Positions 20,698 through 33,162 of a stretch of DNA of 64,000 nt are shown here, one piece after another. The DNA is taken from the NCBI GenBank assembly GCA_031772625.1, contig CM062814.1, forward strand, positions 360,875,750 through 360,939,749, written 5' to 3'. The translations under genes were made by a program, and so were the position numbers. The stretch's first letter is position 1. Each line of letters opens with the position of its first letter. A model generated the notes under the pieces. That model did no database searches, was not told the origin of the DNA, and saw only the letters and a list, made by a program, of their open reading frames with translations. This stretch comes from Pinus tabuliformis. Taxonomy: Eukaryota > Streptophyta > Pinopsida > Pinales > Pinaceae.

Positions 20698-21244
20698 TGT
20701 TGGGTGTGTGTTATATTCTTTCTATGACTAACCCTAAGCGCAAGGGAGAGGGGTGGGGGGAGAGGGTGGAAGCCCGCCCTATTCGTTGTGCTAGGCATAG
20801 CAGGGGCGACAGAAGATTCCCCTGTCAGGGTGTTTGAGGGGGGCGATAGCCCCCCTCAATGCGTCCAGGGAAGCTTCCCGATAATTTTTTTTGGACCCTA
20901 TATCAGGTGGGACGACCTACCTATGATTTTTTGTGTGGTTTTCGCACTTGGTTATGGGCATGATGGTTTTTTACGCATGGTATTTTGTAGATCTGATCAA
21001 GGGAGCTACGATTATTTCTAATCAAGGGTTAATGGATTGGGTTTTGTGGATGCTTTGACATGTATATATATGTATTGTAACATTGAAAGGAATATAATGA
21101 AAAATCAATCTAGTGGTCTCGGTTTTGGGATCCAAGGGAAAATATTTGTGTATATATGTTTTATGTTTTATGCTCTTACCACTGATTATTTTTTGTTTTT
21201 AAAATTCATATGCAAGTAATTTACGTATGGGGTGAAAGCCTACA
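20698..21244 (+). repeat. A 5' LTR (547 bp)
   Basis: TGTTGGGTGTG ... AAAGCCTACA. Contains a GC-rich island with a perfect hairpin, GAGGGGGGC then GATA then GCCCCCCTC, at about 20837-20858. TATATATA lies near 21063 and an AATGAAAAA-type AT-rich stretch near 21097. Confidence 0.93.
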
Positions 21245-21246
21245 TT

Positions 21247-21260
21247 TGGTATCAAAGTTG
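21247..21260 (+). other. A primer-binding site (initiator-Met tRNA type)
   Basis: TGGTATCAAAGTTG two bases after the 5' LTR, a variant of TGGTATCAGAGC. Confidence 0.85.
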
Positions 21261-21367
21261 TTTTGCCTTCAAGGGGACACCTTTGCTACTAAGATGTTTT
21301 TCTTAGGCCTGTGGTAGACCCTTTTTAGTGGGAGATCCGCAGGATCAATTCTTGTGGTGAAAGAAGA

Positions 21368-22130
21368 TGGCTAGCAGTCGAAAGATAGATATTTGAAACT
21401 TAATGGTCAAAATTTTGAGTTGTGGAAACTGAAGAAGGAGGATCTCCTAGTGGATAAAGATCAATGCATCATGGTAGATTTGGGTACTAAACCAATGAAA
21501 ATGTCTGATGAACACTGGAAGAAGTTGGGTCGGAAGGAAAATAGCACAATATGATTGTGTATCTCAAATTTAGTATTGTTGAATGTATCAGAGGAAGCTT
21601 TGGCGAAGGCTTAGTGGGTCAAGTTAGGGACTTTGTACGAGTCTAAGTCTTTTGTGTATAAATTGTTCCTATAGAAAAAGCTTTATAACCTGAGGATGAA
21701 GAATGGATACTCAGTGATAGTGCATCTGAACGGCTTTAATACTATGATAAGCCAATTATTATCCACTAATACAAAAATTTGATATGAGGATAAATGCATT
21801 AGTTTGTTGTGTTCTCTACCAAATTGGTGGGATAGCCTAGTTTTTGCAATAGGTAGCACTGTGATTGCCTTGCAGTTTGATGAAATAGTCTCATCCTTGT
21901 TGTCATAGGAGATGAGATGGAAAAATACAGAGGGCCAGAATGGTGATGCCTTATCTATACGAGGATGGTCCCAGACAAGAGACAAGAGTAAATCCTTGAG
22001 TGGGATATCTAAATCTCCAGGAAAACTCGTAAAGGTGTGCTTGAAATGTGGAAAGAAATGGCACTTCAAAAAGGACTGTAGATCTAAAGTTCCTAAGAAA
22101 AGAAAGGGATCCGATGATGCTCCTTCTGTA
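21368..22130 (+). pseudogene. A gag
   Basis: Starts at the ATG at 21368 (ATGGCTAGC). The reading shifts frame and holds several stops, but recognisable Copia gag wording (LNGQNFELWK in a neighbouring frame) is followed by a CCHC zinc knuckle, CLKCGKKWHFKKDC, at 22038-22079. Gag would package the element RNA. Confidence 0.75.
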
Positions 22131-23715
22131 GAGGCGAAAACAAACTCAGATGAAGGTGTGGATGTGTACTTAGCTTCTTCTTCAAGTAGACATGTAGATC
22201 ATGAGGCATGGCTTATTGACTTAGGTTCATCCTTTCACTTCACGCCGCATAGGGAGTGGCTCTACAAGTATGATAAATATGATGGTGGTGATGTCTTCTT
22301 AGGTGATGACAAGAAGGCTATAATATTCAGTCACAGAAAAGTCAAGTTGATGTATCAAGGTGAAAGGATTATAACATTTTTGGGTGTTATGCATATTCGT
22401 GCATTGGCCAGAAATTTAATTTCTATAAGCAAGTTGGATGATGCAGGTGTAAAAATAGTGTTAGATAAAGATATATGCAAGATGGTTTAGGTTGCATTAG
22501 TATTGATGCAAGGATTTTGGATTGGAACTCTATACAAGCTTTAGTGTAGCATTGCTATTAATGGGTCTCTGGAGAAAGGACCATGCTATGGAATCAAAGG
22601 CTTGGACATATTTGAGAGACAGGCCTTCGAATACTTCAAGGTAATGGTATGGAAGAAGGTATGTCCAATTCCTCTCTGGATTTTGATTTCTGTGGAAATT
22701 GTGTATGGTGGAAGCATAATCGGGTGAGTTTTCACTCTGGTGCTAAGAGGGCAAAAGGGATATTAGAGCTTATGCACATTGATGTGTTTGGACATATGTC
22801 GGTTCCATCAATCAGTAATTCTATGTACTATGTGTGATTTATAGATGATTTCTTGAGGAATACATGGATATATTTCCCCAGGAAGAAATCTAAAGTATTT
22901 GACAAGTTTAAATAATTTAAGGCTCTTATGGAAATCCATAGAGTGAAGAAGATAAAGGTGCTGAGGGTAGATAACGGTCGAGAGTTTTTCAAGAAGGAGT
23001 TTGAAGAATTCTGTAAGAAGTGTGGTATAGCATGGAAGAAGAATACTCCATACATACCTCAGTAAAATGGAGTTGTAGAAAGAATGAACAGGACATTTAT
23101 GGAAAAGGCAAGAAGCATGCTCTGTGGTGTCAGGTTAAAATAGGAATTTTGAGTAGAGGCAGTCGAGACTGCATGTTACCTGGTCAACAAATCACCTTTG
23201 TCAATGTTGGAGGATAAGACTCCACAACAAGTATGTACTAGTAAGAAACCCTCTAGTTAACATCTAAGGGTATTTGGATGTGATTCATATGTACATGTTC
23301 CAAAGGAGAAAATATCCAATTTGGATAGTAAATCTGAAATGTGCATCTTTATTGGGTATAAAGATGGTTTAAAAGGTTATAATATTTGGAACCTAGAAAC
23401 AAGGAAGGTTGTGTACAATTGCAATATGGTGTTTAGAGAGATGAAATATGCTATTAAACATGAATTCATATCAAACGAACCTGAGAAGATAGAGATTGAG
23501 CTAAAGGAGGAGGAATCCGAGTCCACAATAGAAGAGGAATCAAAAGATCAAGATCCACAAACTCCAGTTGTGAGAAGATCAGTTCAAGAAAGAAGGCATA
23601 TAGAAAGGTGTAGTCTAGCTTCTTCATGTTCAAATTTTTCGTTATATATTACTAATGATGATCCTAGAACTATCAGGGAAGTAGTAGATTCAAGGGATGG
23701 AAAACTCCGAAAATA
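22131..23715 (+). pseudogene. A protease and integrase
   Basis: The protease region reads WLIDLGSSFHFTPHREW, with Leu in place of the Ser of the Asp-Ser-Gly triad (about 22209-22240), so it would be dead even without stops. The integrase follows: HIDVFGH (first Asp), VDNGREF (second Asp) and NGVVERMNR (Glu) are all visible between 22770 and 23095, separated by stops. The C-terminal open stretch 23321-23716 has FIGYKDGLKGYNIWN and an acidic tail, typical of the integrase-RT linker. Confidence 0.85.
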
Positions 23716-23719
23716 GGCC

Positions 23720-25228
23720 ATGGTTGATGAAATGGAACCTTTGCGCAAAAATGAGTCTTGGGATCTCATGGATTTGTTGGATGGAAGGAAACCTATTGGC
23801 AACAAATGGGTGTTTGAGAAGAACATGAATGTAGAAGGAAAGGTGCAGAGATACAAAGCTCAGTTGGTAGTGAAAGGTTATTCCCAGGTTGAGGGAATTT
23901 ATTTTGGTGATATTTTTTCTCCTATTTCGAATTTAGCTTCTATTAGATTAGTTTTATCTATTGTTGCATCTATTCTATTAGCTTAGAACAAATGGATGTG
24001 AGGACAACATGGGGATCTAGAGGAAGAGATCTACATAAAGCAACCTGAGAGCTTTGTGGTGAACTATAAGAAATAACTAGTATGTAGGTTAAAAAATTAT
24101 TGTTATGGGTTAAAACAATCGCCAAGGATGTGGTATCAGAAATTTGATACATATATACGGGGACTTGGCCTCACCAAAAGCGAAGCATATCATTATGTGT
24201 ATCTTAAATTAATTGTTTACCTTGTTATTTATTTGGTCTTGTATGTGGATGATATGTTGGTGATTAGAAATAACAAAGAAATTAGCCAGGAAGTGAAGAC
24301 ATAATTATCCTCCAAATTCAACATGAAAGATCTTGGTGATGCAAACTATCTTTTGGGCATGGAAATTAAACGAGATCAGGCAAAAACGAAGCACTGGTTA
24401 AACCGAAGGAAGTATCTCAAGACAATATTGTAGAGGTTTAATATGAAAGATAGTAAATTGATGAAGGTTCATATTCCTATTGGTGTAAAGTTATGTGTTT
24501 AAGAGTGTCCCAAGACACAAGAAGAGGAAGAGGACATGTCCCGTGTTCCATACACAAGTGCAGTTGCTAGCCTGATGTATGCAATGGTTTGTATCAGACC
24601 AGACATTGCAAATGTAGTGGGAGAATTGAGAAGGTTTATGTCAAAACCAATGAAGGAGCATTGGATGACAATGAAGTGAGTTTTCAGGTATTTATGTGGC
24701 ACTATTGATTATGGTATGTGCTACCAAGAAAGACTAGGATTGCATAGAGTTTTTGACATCCATGGATTTTTTTATGTAGACTGGGCTGGACATCACGGTC
24801 AAACAAGATGTATGAGTGGGTGTGTGTTTAACTTATTTGGTGGTACAGTCAGTTGGATGAGCAAGAGCTAGTCTATAGTGGCACTTTCAACTACAAAGGA
24901 AGAATACATGGAAGACACTTACGTAAGGAAGGAAGTTGTTTGGTTGCAGAGATTGTGTTCAAGTAGGGGGTTCGTACAATGAGATATAAGGATAGACTGT
25001 GACAACCAAAGTGAAATTTTCTTGGCAAAGAACCCTTCTTACCATTCAGAGACAAAGCAGATTGACGTTCAATATCACTTTGTAAGGTATATAGTTGAGG
25101 AAAGAAAGGTGTTGCTAGAAAGGTAGGATACTTTGAAGAATACTGTAGATGCATTGAGAAATTTTGTGAGCAATGAGAAGTTATTTTGGTGTAGAGAAAC
25201 AATGGGCATTGTAGGGCTAGAACAATGA
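23720..25228 (+). pseudogene. A reverse transcriptase and RNase H
   Basis: The RT fingers region (NKWVFEKNMNVEGKVQRYKA) is open in 23720-23986. The palm carries YVDDMLV at about 24242, so the catalytic pair is intact. NMKDLGDANYLLGMEI and the RNase H block (VDWAGHHGQTRCMSG, DCDNQSEIFLAKNP) follow. At least ten stops interrupt the frame. Confidence 0.88.
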
Positions 25229-25267
25229 ATAAGCTCTGTTGTGGCCCCCTGCGGAAAGAAAACAATA

Positions 25268-25277
25268 AGTGGGAGAA
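25268..25277 (+). other. A polypurine tract
   Basis: AGTGGGAGAA abuts the 3' LTR at 25278. Confidence 0.8.
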
Positions 25278-25829
25278 TGTTGGGTGTGTTATATTCTTTC
25301 CACAACTATCCCTACATATGTAGGGGTCACAGGGGAGGTGACAACATCCCTTATTTGTTGCACTAGGTGTAGTAGGGGCTCATAGGGGGATGGAATCCCC
25401 CCCTATTGGGGGGTTTGAGGGGGACGGTAGCCCTCGTCTACAGCGTCCGGGGACGTACCCCGAGAATTTTTTTTTGGGACCCTATATTAGGTGGGTGGAC
25501 CTACCTATGTTTTTTTGCATGGTTTTCTCACATGGGTTTAGGCATGATGGTTTTCTGCCCATGGTATTTTGTAAATCCAGTCAAGGGAACTAGGTTTATT
25601 TTCTAATCTAGGGTTAATGGATTGGGGTTTATCGATGCTTTGACATGTATATATATGCATTGCAACATTGAAAGGAATATAATGAAAAATTAATCTAGTA
25701 GTCCCAATTTTGGGATCTAGGGGAAAATCTTTGTGTATAGATGTTTTATGTTTTATGATCTCACCATTGTTTATTTCCTATTTTTAGAATTCAAATGTAG
25801 GTAATTTATATACAAGGTTAAAACCTACA
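25278..25829 (+). repeat. A 3' LTR (552 bp)
   Basis: Matches 20698-21244 with many substitutions, and the GC-rich hairpin is partly decayed here. Ends AAACCTACA. Apparent ORFs at 25390-25606 lie inside the LTR and are spurious. Confidence 0.93.
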
Positions 25830-26381
25830 TGCAAGAAAAGCCTATGATAGGTCCTGAGCTTGGCTAGGGGATCGAACCAACCTTATTTCACTTGCTTCGA
25901 CTGCTATTCACCTCTCCATACCATTAAGTCAAAGATTTCACCTTCAAAAACAACTTGGATGCCCTCCTATAGCATTACAGGCCTCCTTCTATCATTACAA
26001 GCCTCTCGTAGAAATCACCTGTAGCGAACCTATAACAGCCTTTTTCTTCATCAGTTTCGACCCACACTACAACTTTCACCTAGCATAGATGCATCATGAC
26101 CTCTAGTTGTGATAATATGATTAGGAAAAGCTCCTAGGCCACTCCAAACCTTCCTCGTATTAACTGCTTAAACATAGTAGAGTTAGTTTCTTTATCATGC
26201 AAATATGTTATTGATTTATGACTAAGTATGAACTAGGTAGATGGTACTTGTGATTCTAATTAGCAGTTTGATGAATTGTGAAAGATAGATTAGTTTCTTT
26301 TATGAAATTATATGAGGTAGTGTCATGAATTCTGCAAGATAGCATAACTTCATTTCTGTAAGTAGGTTAGCCTTTATATTT
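25830..26381 (+). repeat. X1 right part, then unique sequence
   Basis: No gene. About 25960-26230 resembles 45540-45790 (shared CCTTTTTCTTCATCA, ACACACTACAACTTT, CACTCCAAA). The last ~150 bases before element B have no recognised relative in the window. Confidence 0.65.
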
Positions 26382-26660
26382 TGTTATGCAACCACCTCAC
26401 AAAATAGAAGAAAATATAGATCAATGACTTCAAAATCAACCTCTTCAAGGGTCAAACCTCCTTTACATTACATAAATGAAAAATTCTTGGATGGTCCAAA
26501 TGAGAAAACCTCCTTTCTATATATACGAGTCTAAGGGGTCTCATATAATCTGATCCAACATAACAATAACAATGTAAGGGCACAACAATAACAATAGTGG
26601 TATTCTATGGGGCACAACAATAACAATGAGGGAATACAGTAGTATTATAGGGGCCTAACA
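26382..26660 (-). repeat. B 3' LTR (279 bp)
   Basis: TGTTATGCAACC ... GGGCCTAACA. Shorter than its partner by internal deletions. The minus strand next to it reads AATGAGATGGGTA, the likely polypurine tract. Confidence 0.9.
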
Positions 26661-26689
26661 TACCCATCTCATTCAAAAAAAGTGTTGTC

Positions 26690-27360
26690 CTCAATGCTTG
26701 AGTAATTCTGGATGCTTTTGTATAAAATTACCATCCTCCCATGTGGAATCTTCCGCGGATAAGTTTTTCCAGTTAATCACATACTTTGAAATTGATCAAT
26801 TTCGTAGCTATCGATTTCTTGTTTTTGTGCCTGCTTTAGCTTCCAATATGATTTTTCCTTCCTCATCAAGTTCTAGTAATATTGTTTGAACTGGGAGCTT
26901 TTCACCTATAACCTTCTTTAAGCATGAAACATGGAAAACTTGGTGGACTCAGGAAGATGTAGGAAGCTCCAATTTGTATGCCATAGTACTAATATTATGC
27001 AGCACCTTGTAAGGACCATAACACATTCATGATAATTTATTATCCTTCTTAGATTTCTTGAGGGACATTTTTTTGTATGGTTGTAGCCGTAAAAATACCT
27101 AGTCATCTACATCAAAAACTATTTCGCTGCACTGTTGATAAGCCTATTGTTTCATTCTATTCTGCACCAAAGTGAGGTTATCCTTTAAGAGTTCGAGAAC
27201 TTCTTGTTGATGCTCGATGTGATCTTCCACTGCTTGAACCTTAGAATTTTCTTTTAAAGATGATGTGATGGACAGTGGATTATATCCATAAAGTGTCATA
27301 TATGGGGTCATTTTTGCTGTTGTATGGATGGAAGTGTTACACCACCATTCAGCCAAAGGT
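26690..27360 (-). pseudogene. B integrase C-terminus and chromodomain
   Basis: The minus strand reads the integrase tail (DHIEHQQEVLELLKDNL at about 27220), then VFHVSCLKKVIGEKLPVQ and a chromodomain ending NWKNLSAEDSTWEDGNF. Stops and frame changes interrupt it. This is the intact-order counterpart of pieces found shuffled in B'. Confidence 0.8.
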
Positions 27361-28062
27361 AACCACTTTACCCATTATGTGTGTTTATCAGATACAAGGG
27401 AATGAAGATATCCTTCCAAACATTTGTTCACTATCTCAGTTTTCCCATCTGATTGAGGATGATAAGATGAGATGTGAGCTAATTGAGTACTTAGTCAAGA
27501 TAATAATCCCACCCAAAAATTTCCAATGAAAATATGATATTTTTCACTTACAATAATCTTTGGGTCTCCATGTAGCTTTTAAATTGTTTCCCTAAATGCA
27601 GTAGCAACTGCACTACATTTAAATGGATGAAATAATGAACAAAAGTGTGCATACCTGGTAGCCCTATCAATTACCACCGTGATGACACTCTTTCCTTTGG
27701 ACTTGGATAAACCTGTGATAAAATCCATTAAAACCTCTTCCCAACATTGCCTTGGAATGGATAAAGGTTGTTACAAAACCGGGGTCTTAATTGTCTCAAC
27801 TTTATTTTGTTGGAAAACCAAACATTCCACCACAAACTTTTGAATTTCATATTTAATGCCATCCCAAACAAAATCCTTCTTAACCATGTGGTAAGTTTTT
27901 AAAAATCCTGAGTGCCTTCCTAAGGGAGAGGTGTGCAATTCCCGAAGAATCTTTTGTTTGAGTTGGCAATTCTTACAATGGTAGATGTGATATTTATACC
28001 ATAATGAATCATTATTCGAGCTAAATGTACCATATCTACTACGATATTGTTGCAACTTTCGA
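27361..28062 (-). pseudogene. B integrase zinc-binding domain and decayed core
   Basis: The open stretch 28055-27771 carries the H2C2 region (LHTSPLGRHSGFLKTYH ... ECLVFQQNK) with the second Cys pair reading CLVF, so one zinc ligand is lost. The catalytic core between 27770 and 27360 is heavily decayed and I could not place all three acidic residues. Confidence 0.75.
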
Positions 28063-28264
28063 ATGAGTGCCTAGACTTCTTTTTCATTCTTCAATTGATC
28101 CCTTGCTTTGGTTATCAATTGTAGTTGGATAATAGAAATGTAACAAAGAAAAGCTTCCACGTTCTCATCCTTTCTTGAGAGTCCATCTTCAACTACATTT
28201 TGCTTCCCTTTTTTTAGATAATTTCAAAAGCATAACCCAACATCTTTGTGGCACATTTTTCCTA

Positions 28265-28561
28265 CTATTCTGTAGATAATCTTTGGTCTAAAAAGTATTT
28301 AAGACTATCATGATGTATTGTTTCCTTGAAGTTCCTTCCCATTAGGTAAGCTTTCCATTTCTTAAGTGCATGTAGTATTGCCAACATTTCCTTCTTATAA
28401 ATAGCTTTGTGTAAATACATTCCTTTGATTAGACCACTTTCAAAAGAAATGGGTCTTCCTTCTTGCAATAAAATAGTACCAATTCCATTTCTTGAGGCAT
28501 CAACTTCGAAAATAAACATTTTTGTGAAGTCTGGCATAGCTAATATTGGTGCTTGGCACAT
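28265..28561 (-). pseudogene. B RNase H
   Basis: A 98-codon open piece with FEVDASRNGIGTILLQ, YKKEMLAILHALKKWKAY and HHDSLKYFLDQR, the Gypsy RNase H of Ty3 type. The Asp, Glu and Asp positions are kept. It continues without a gap from RT upstream, though stops surround it. Confidence 0.85.
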
Positions 28562-28679
28562 TACCCATTTAAGATGCTCAAAGGAATTAGTTGCTTATGG
28601 AGTCCAAGAAAATGCATCTTTATTCAATAATGTTGTTGAGGTGCTGCTATTCTCCCATAATTCTTAACAAAAATATGAT

Positions 28680-29370
28680 AATATCCCGTCAACTCGAGAA
28701 ATCCTCATAGATTCTTTATGGATGTGGGTATTTTCCATTACTTAATGGCTTTAAATTTGTTAGGGTCTACCTTCACCCTCATGAGATACAATATGACACA
28801 TATATTCCACCTCTTTTACTCCAAATAAACATTTGGAGGTTTTTTCATATAATTTTTTCTTCTCTAATATCTTGAGCACCTTATCAACATGTTGAACATG
28901 ATCCTTCCAAGACCTGTTGTAGATTAGTATATCATCAAAAAATACTAACAAAAAATTTCTAAGGGTTTGAAAATGGAATTCATCAAACCTTGAAATGTAG
29001 TAGGTGGATTGGTAAGGCCAAAAGGCATGACCAAAAATTCATAATGACCCTCATGAGTTCTAAATGTTGTTTTTGGAACACCTTCAGTCTTCATTCTTAT
29101 TTGATGATATCCTGAATGAAGATCCAACTAGGTGAAGTAAATTTCTCCATGTAATTCATTCAATAATTCATCAATGACAGGAATGGGAAATTCATTTTTA
29201 AGAGTGAGCTTGCTGAGCTCCCTATAACCTAGACACATGTGCCATGATCCATCCTTCATGTGCACCAATATCACTGAACCAGAGAAAGAGCTTTGACTAG
29301 GTTGAATTATACTAGCCTCTAGCATTTCTACAAGCATATGTTCAATTTGAATCTTTTAGGCATAGGGATG
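28680..29370 (-). pseudogene. B reverse transcriptase
   Basis: Three consecutive open pieces (29337-29128, 29127-28945, 28951-28760) form the [32 protein letters not shown] wording, [17 protein letters not shown], and VFFDDILIYNRSW with the FFDD catalytic pair intact. One stop and a frame change separate the pieces. It copies element RNA into DNA in intact relatives. Confidence 0.88.
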
Positions 29371-29615
29371 TCTATAAGTCCTAATTTTTGGAGGAATACT
29401 TCCTGTAATCAAAGGAATATCATGATCATGATCACGAATAGGTGGGAGGCCTTTGGGAGTCTCAGATACCTTGGAATGATTATCCAAGGCTTTTTGGAGG
29501 TCTGGAGAAATAGATGATTTCAATGTTTAAACCTCAAGTGAACATAATTGTCCAATTATGCTCGTTTTCCGTTATTTAGAAGCTTTGCCATGCTATTAGA
29601 AATGATTATCTTTCC

Positions 29616-30038
29616 TCACTTCCCTACGGTACCCCTTAATTCATTTCCTTCCCAAAAAAAATTCAAGAAAAATTCTTGAAAATTAAAAGCTATCATACGC
29701 AAAGATTGTAAGAATTGGACACCTAGTACAACATCAATACCGCCCATTGGAATGGAGAGCACATGAATATTCAATACATATTCTGCCATGGATAACTTGA
29801 TATTATGGCACTTTCCCAAGAAATTTATGGTTCCTCCATTTGCAACAATCACTTGACACTCCGGTGCTGGATATAGGAAGCAATTCAATTCCTTGGCTAT
29901 CTTAAAATGAATTAAATTATGGGTACTACCCATATCAATCAACACTATTACCTTTTTCTTCTTGATATGTCCATCTATGTTGAGATTTTGAGGAGTGGTA
30001 ATTCCTATCAATGGATTAGAAGATATGGTGGGATTCAT
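29616..30038 (-). pseudogene. B aspartic protease
   Basis: A 140-codon open stretch. It begins with a single copy of the segment MNPTIS ... ITTPQ ... DGHIKKKK that is triplicated in B'. The active site reads VLIDMGSTHNLIH, with Met where Ser or Thr is usual between Asp and Gly. LGVQFLQSLRMIAFN is the second conserved block. Confidence 0.85.
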
Positions 30039-30661
30039 TTCTTCTTTCTCTGGGGTTGGTTCTTGGTGTATATCTTATTCTTTTGTCGTTTCTTGTTCCT
30101 TTTCTTACTCCTCTTCACAATCGATGTAAAATAATTTCTTCTTAGCACACTTATGACCTTTAGTGTACCTACTATCACACATGCAATGAAGCCCTTTTTC
30201 TCTTTTTTCTTCCAATTGTTGTGCTGTCAAACTTGTAGGTCATGGAAGGTTAGGAGAAACCACACTTCCATCTTTATAGTTGTGAGTGTAGGCTTCGTTG
30301 TTGCCATAATTTTTCTTTATATTTTTCTTGCCAACATGAATGCCTTCTCCAATAAATCAGGTTTCCAAAGGCAAACCTCATGTTGAATGTTATCATTTAG
30401 AGTCCCTGTGAATACATCAATCCTATGCTCCTATGGAATATCATTTAACCTTATATTCAACGTTTGGAAGTCCTCAATTTTCTCCATTATTGAACCCTTT
30501 TTTTTTATATTTATCAATTGGCTAAAGGTGCTTCTCTTGGTATCCTAATCATTTATTATCATTTCCTCTATAAAAATTGACCAAGTGAACATTCATTTAT
30601 GAGAGAAAAACAATCGATAGCATACAAAATGATTGGGTTCTATATATAAAGTTGCAATGAG
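30039..30661 (-). pseudogene. B gag, C-terminal part
   Basis: Continues the gag frame after the Copia C insertion: a helical region ending RLNDIPxEHRIDVFTGTL, then QHEVCLWKPD, and a poorly preserved zinc-knuckle zone near 30170-30240. Several stops. Confidence 0.7.
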
Positions 30662-31291
30662 TGTTAGGTGTGGAGCCTGATTATCTTCTGTAATCAAAGG
30701 TTTTAACCGGATGTATACCCTAGGAAGAATGTACACCCCTCCACGCAGGGGGGTGCAGGGGGACTTGTCCCCGCCACGGGGGTCCGGGGGGGTTAATCCC
30801 CACTGGCTAGGGGGTTCGAGGGCCAGTGGTCCCCCGACGAGGGATCAGAGGCACCACCCCCGAAGCTAAAAACAGATGTAAAATTGCCTCGTAAAATGTT
30901 GTAATTTCATAGTCAATATGGGCCATTCATTAAGCGGAGATCTGACGGTAGAAGTTATGTTTAATTTATGGTTTTCTTCCCTAGAAGGCAACCGCTCAGT
31001 ATATATGAGGGAATTTTATAGCATCTATGTATATCTGAATATCTATATTCTGAGTGAGGAAGAGAGAGGAGATTGACAATGAAGAGGGTGTTACAATAGA
31101 TATACTGTAGGTTGTATCTCTTCATTTGGCTGGATAATTTAAAAGGAAGGACTGGTTGTTTATCTGCGGACAAAGCCCGAACTAGGTGAACCACATATGT
31201 TTGTGTCTCTCTTGTTTTATGCGATTTCCGTGTTTATATTTCTGCAATATTTTATATGTTCCATTGCTCTGTAATATATAATTTTCTAACA
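30662..31291 (+). repeat. C 5' LTR (630 bp)
   Basis: TGTTAGGTGTGGAGCC ... ATTTTCTAACA. Bases 30720-30870 form a very GC-rich island with many G and C runs. An ORF on the minus strand here is spurious. Confidence 0.93.
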
Positions 31292-31293
31292 AT

Positions 31294-31306
31294 TGGTATC
31301 GGAGCC
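31294..31306 (+). other. C primer-binding site (initiator-Met tRNA type)
   Basis: TGGTATCGGAGCC, two bases after the LTR. One change from TGGTATCAGAGCC. Confidence 0.85.
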
Positions 31307-31366
31307 GAATGTATATTTGGTTGATAAACTCGTAGGAGAGAAGGGTTCCTGGTTTGAGTGGGAGCA

Positions 31367-32227
31367 ATGGTGGAAGATGGTAGGTTTAGGGTGGAAAAAT
31401 TCAATGGCCAAAACTACCAATTGTGGATGATGTAGATGGAAGATTATCTGTATTAGAGAGATCTGTACCTACCATTGAGCGGAAAGACAAAGAAGTTGAT
31501 GAGTATGATAGACATAGAATGGGATATTCTCGATAGAAAGGCACTTGGAACAATACGGCTATGCCTAGTAGCATCTGTAGCTTTTAATATTTCAAAGGAA
31601 ACGACAACAGAGGGTTTAATGTCAGCATTGGCCAAACTATATGAAAAACCCTCGGCCCCAAATAAGGTATTCCTTATGAAGCGTTTATTTAATATGAAGA
31701 TGTCAGAAGGTGGATCTATTGTAGACCATTTAAATTATTTTAATACAGTTACAAGTCAGCTAAGTTTTGTAGGGGTAAATTTTGATGATGATGTTAGGGC
31801 TCTATTATTTATGTGCTCATTTCCAGAAATTTGGAATGGCTTAGTTATGGCCATTAGTAACTTTGTCTCTGGATCTAGTACTTTAAAGTTTGATGATGTT
31901 GTCAGTGCAATCCTTAGCGAGGAAATGCGACAGAAAAGCTCCAGTGAGACGTCAAGCAATGCTTTGACTGTAGAGACTAGGGGAAGAAAAATGAAAAGAG
32001 GAAAGAGCCCAGTATATCACAGTAAGTCAAGAAAAGGTAGATCCAAGTCTAGATCAGGGATAGTGTGCTGGAAATGCGAGAAGAAAGGACACATGAAGAA
32101 ATATTGCAAGTCTCGGAAGGGAAAAGAAGGAGACGGGCAACAAGAAACTAATCATGAAGCGAATGTAACAGGTGATGTGTTGCAAGATGCTTTGATTCTT
32201 TCATTAGAAAATATTATTGATGCCTAG
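31367..32227 (+). pseudogene. C gag
   Basis: ATG at 31367 opens MVEDGRFRVEKFNGQNYQLW, the standard Copia gag start. Two TAG codons (near 31433 and 31454) interrupt before a long open stretch, which ends with a basic linker and the zinc knuckle CWKCEKKGHMKKYC. A TAG at 32225 separates gag from the protease in the same frame. If the stops are taken as decay, gag-pol was one frame. Confidence 0.85.
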
Positions 32228-33023
32228 GTGGTAGATTCAGGGGCCACATTCCATGCCACACCTAATAAGAAACATTTTCATGATTATGTTTAAGGAGATT
32301 TTGGACAGGTTCGATTGGGTGATGATAAACCCTGTTAAATCATTAGAATGGGTACAGTTTTCATAAAATATCAAAATGGAAATCAGTGGCTATTGAAGGA
32401 GATAAGGCATGTTCCAGATTTGAAAAAAAATCTGATTTCAACAGGCCAGTTGGGAGGTGAAGGTTGCGTAACTACTTTCACAGATAAAACCTGGGAGGTC
32501 ACTAAATGATCCCTGGTAATAGCGAAAAGAGGAAAGGTTGGTACATTGTATTTATGCAATGGTATTTCTAATTATATTAATGATTTAACCTCTACAGGAG
32601 AAGATACGACATTCTGGCATCATAGGCTCGGCCACATGAGTGAGAAGGGGATGCAAATTCTTCACTCAAGAATTTTTCTGCTATGTTTGAAGCATGTTGA
32701 TTTAAAATTATGTGAGAATTGTGTTTATGGAAAACAGAAGAGAGTCAGATTCCTTAGAGCTGGGAAAGAAAATAATAGCAGAAAATTAGAGCATGTGCAT
32801 ACAGATGTATGGGGACCTGCTCAGGTATCATATCTTGGTGGCTCTTGTTATTATGTTATTTTTATTGATGATGCAACCAGAAAAACCTAGATTTATTGTA
32901 TTTGAAATAAATCTGATGTATTTGATACTTTCAAGAAATGGAAAGCTTTGGTTGAAAATGAGACAACGAAAAGGTTGAAGTGTCTCAGATCAGATAATGG
33001 AGGTGAATATTGCAGCAAAGAGT
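32228..33023 (+). pseudogene. C protease and N-terminal integrase, cut by D
   Basis: In the gag frame: VVDSGATFHATPNKKHF (protease, Asp-Ser-Gly kept), then the pre-integrase region TTFWHHRLGHMSEKGMQIL with its zinc ligands (CENCVYGKQKR), then HTDVWGPAQVSYLGGS (first catalytic Asp) and [13 protein letters not shown] (second Asp). Element D begins directly after this at 33024. Stops occur at five or more places. Confidence 0.88.
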
Positions 33024-33162
33024 TGTTGGCATTATGATACATATGTTGTACTTGATGGAAACCCACTCATCTCAGATGATAAATTATAGTGCAGCAAAGT
33101 TCACGCACTTTCATGAAGATAAAAGTTTCTTTCATGAAGATAAAAGTTTCCTTCATGTAGAG

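Larger units (their letters stand above)
20698..25829 (+). mobile_element. A: complete, decayed Copia retrotransposon (5.1 kb)
   Basis: LTRs at 20698-21244 and 25278-25829, TG...CA ends, and the exact 5-bp target duplication TGCAA at 20693-20697 and 25830-25834. The interior reads, in Copia order, gag, protease, integrase, reverse transcriptase and RNase H on the plus strand, all with many stops. It is inserted into the dispersed segment X1. Confidence 0.93.

Noticed and set aside
25390..25606. Two overlapping 66-67 codon ORFs with a high Gly/Phe content
   Set aside because: They lie entirely within the 3' LTR of Copia A and have no counterpart in the 5' LTR that would suggest coding.
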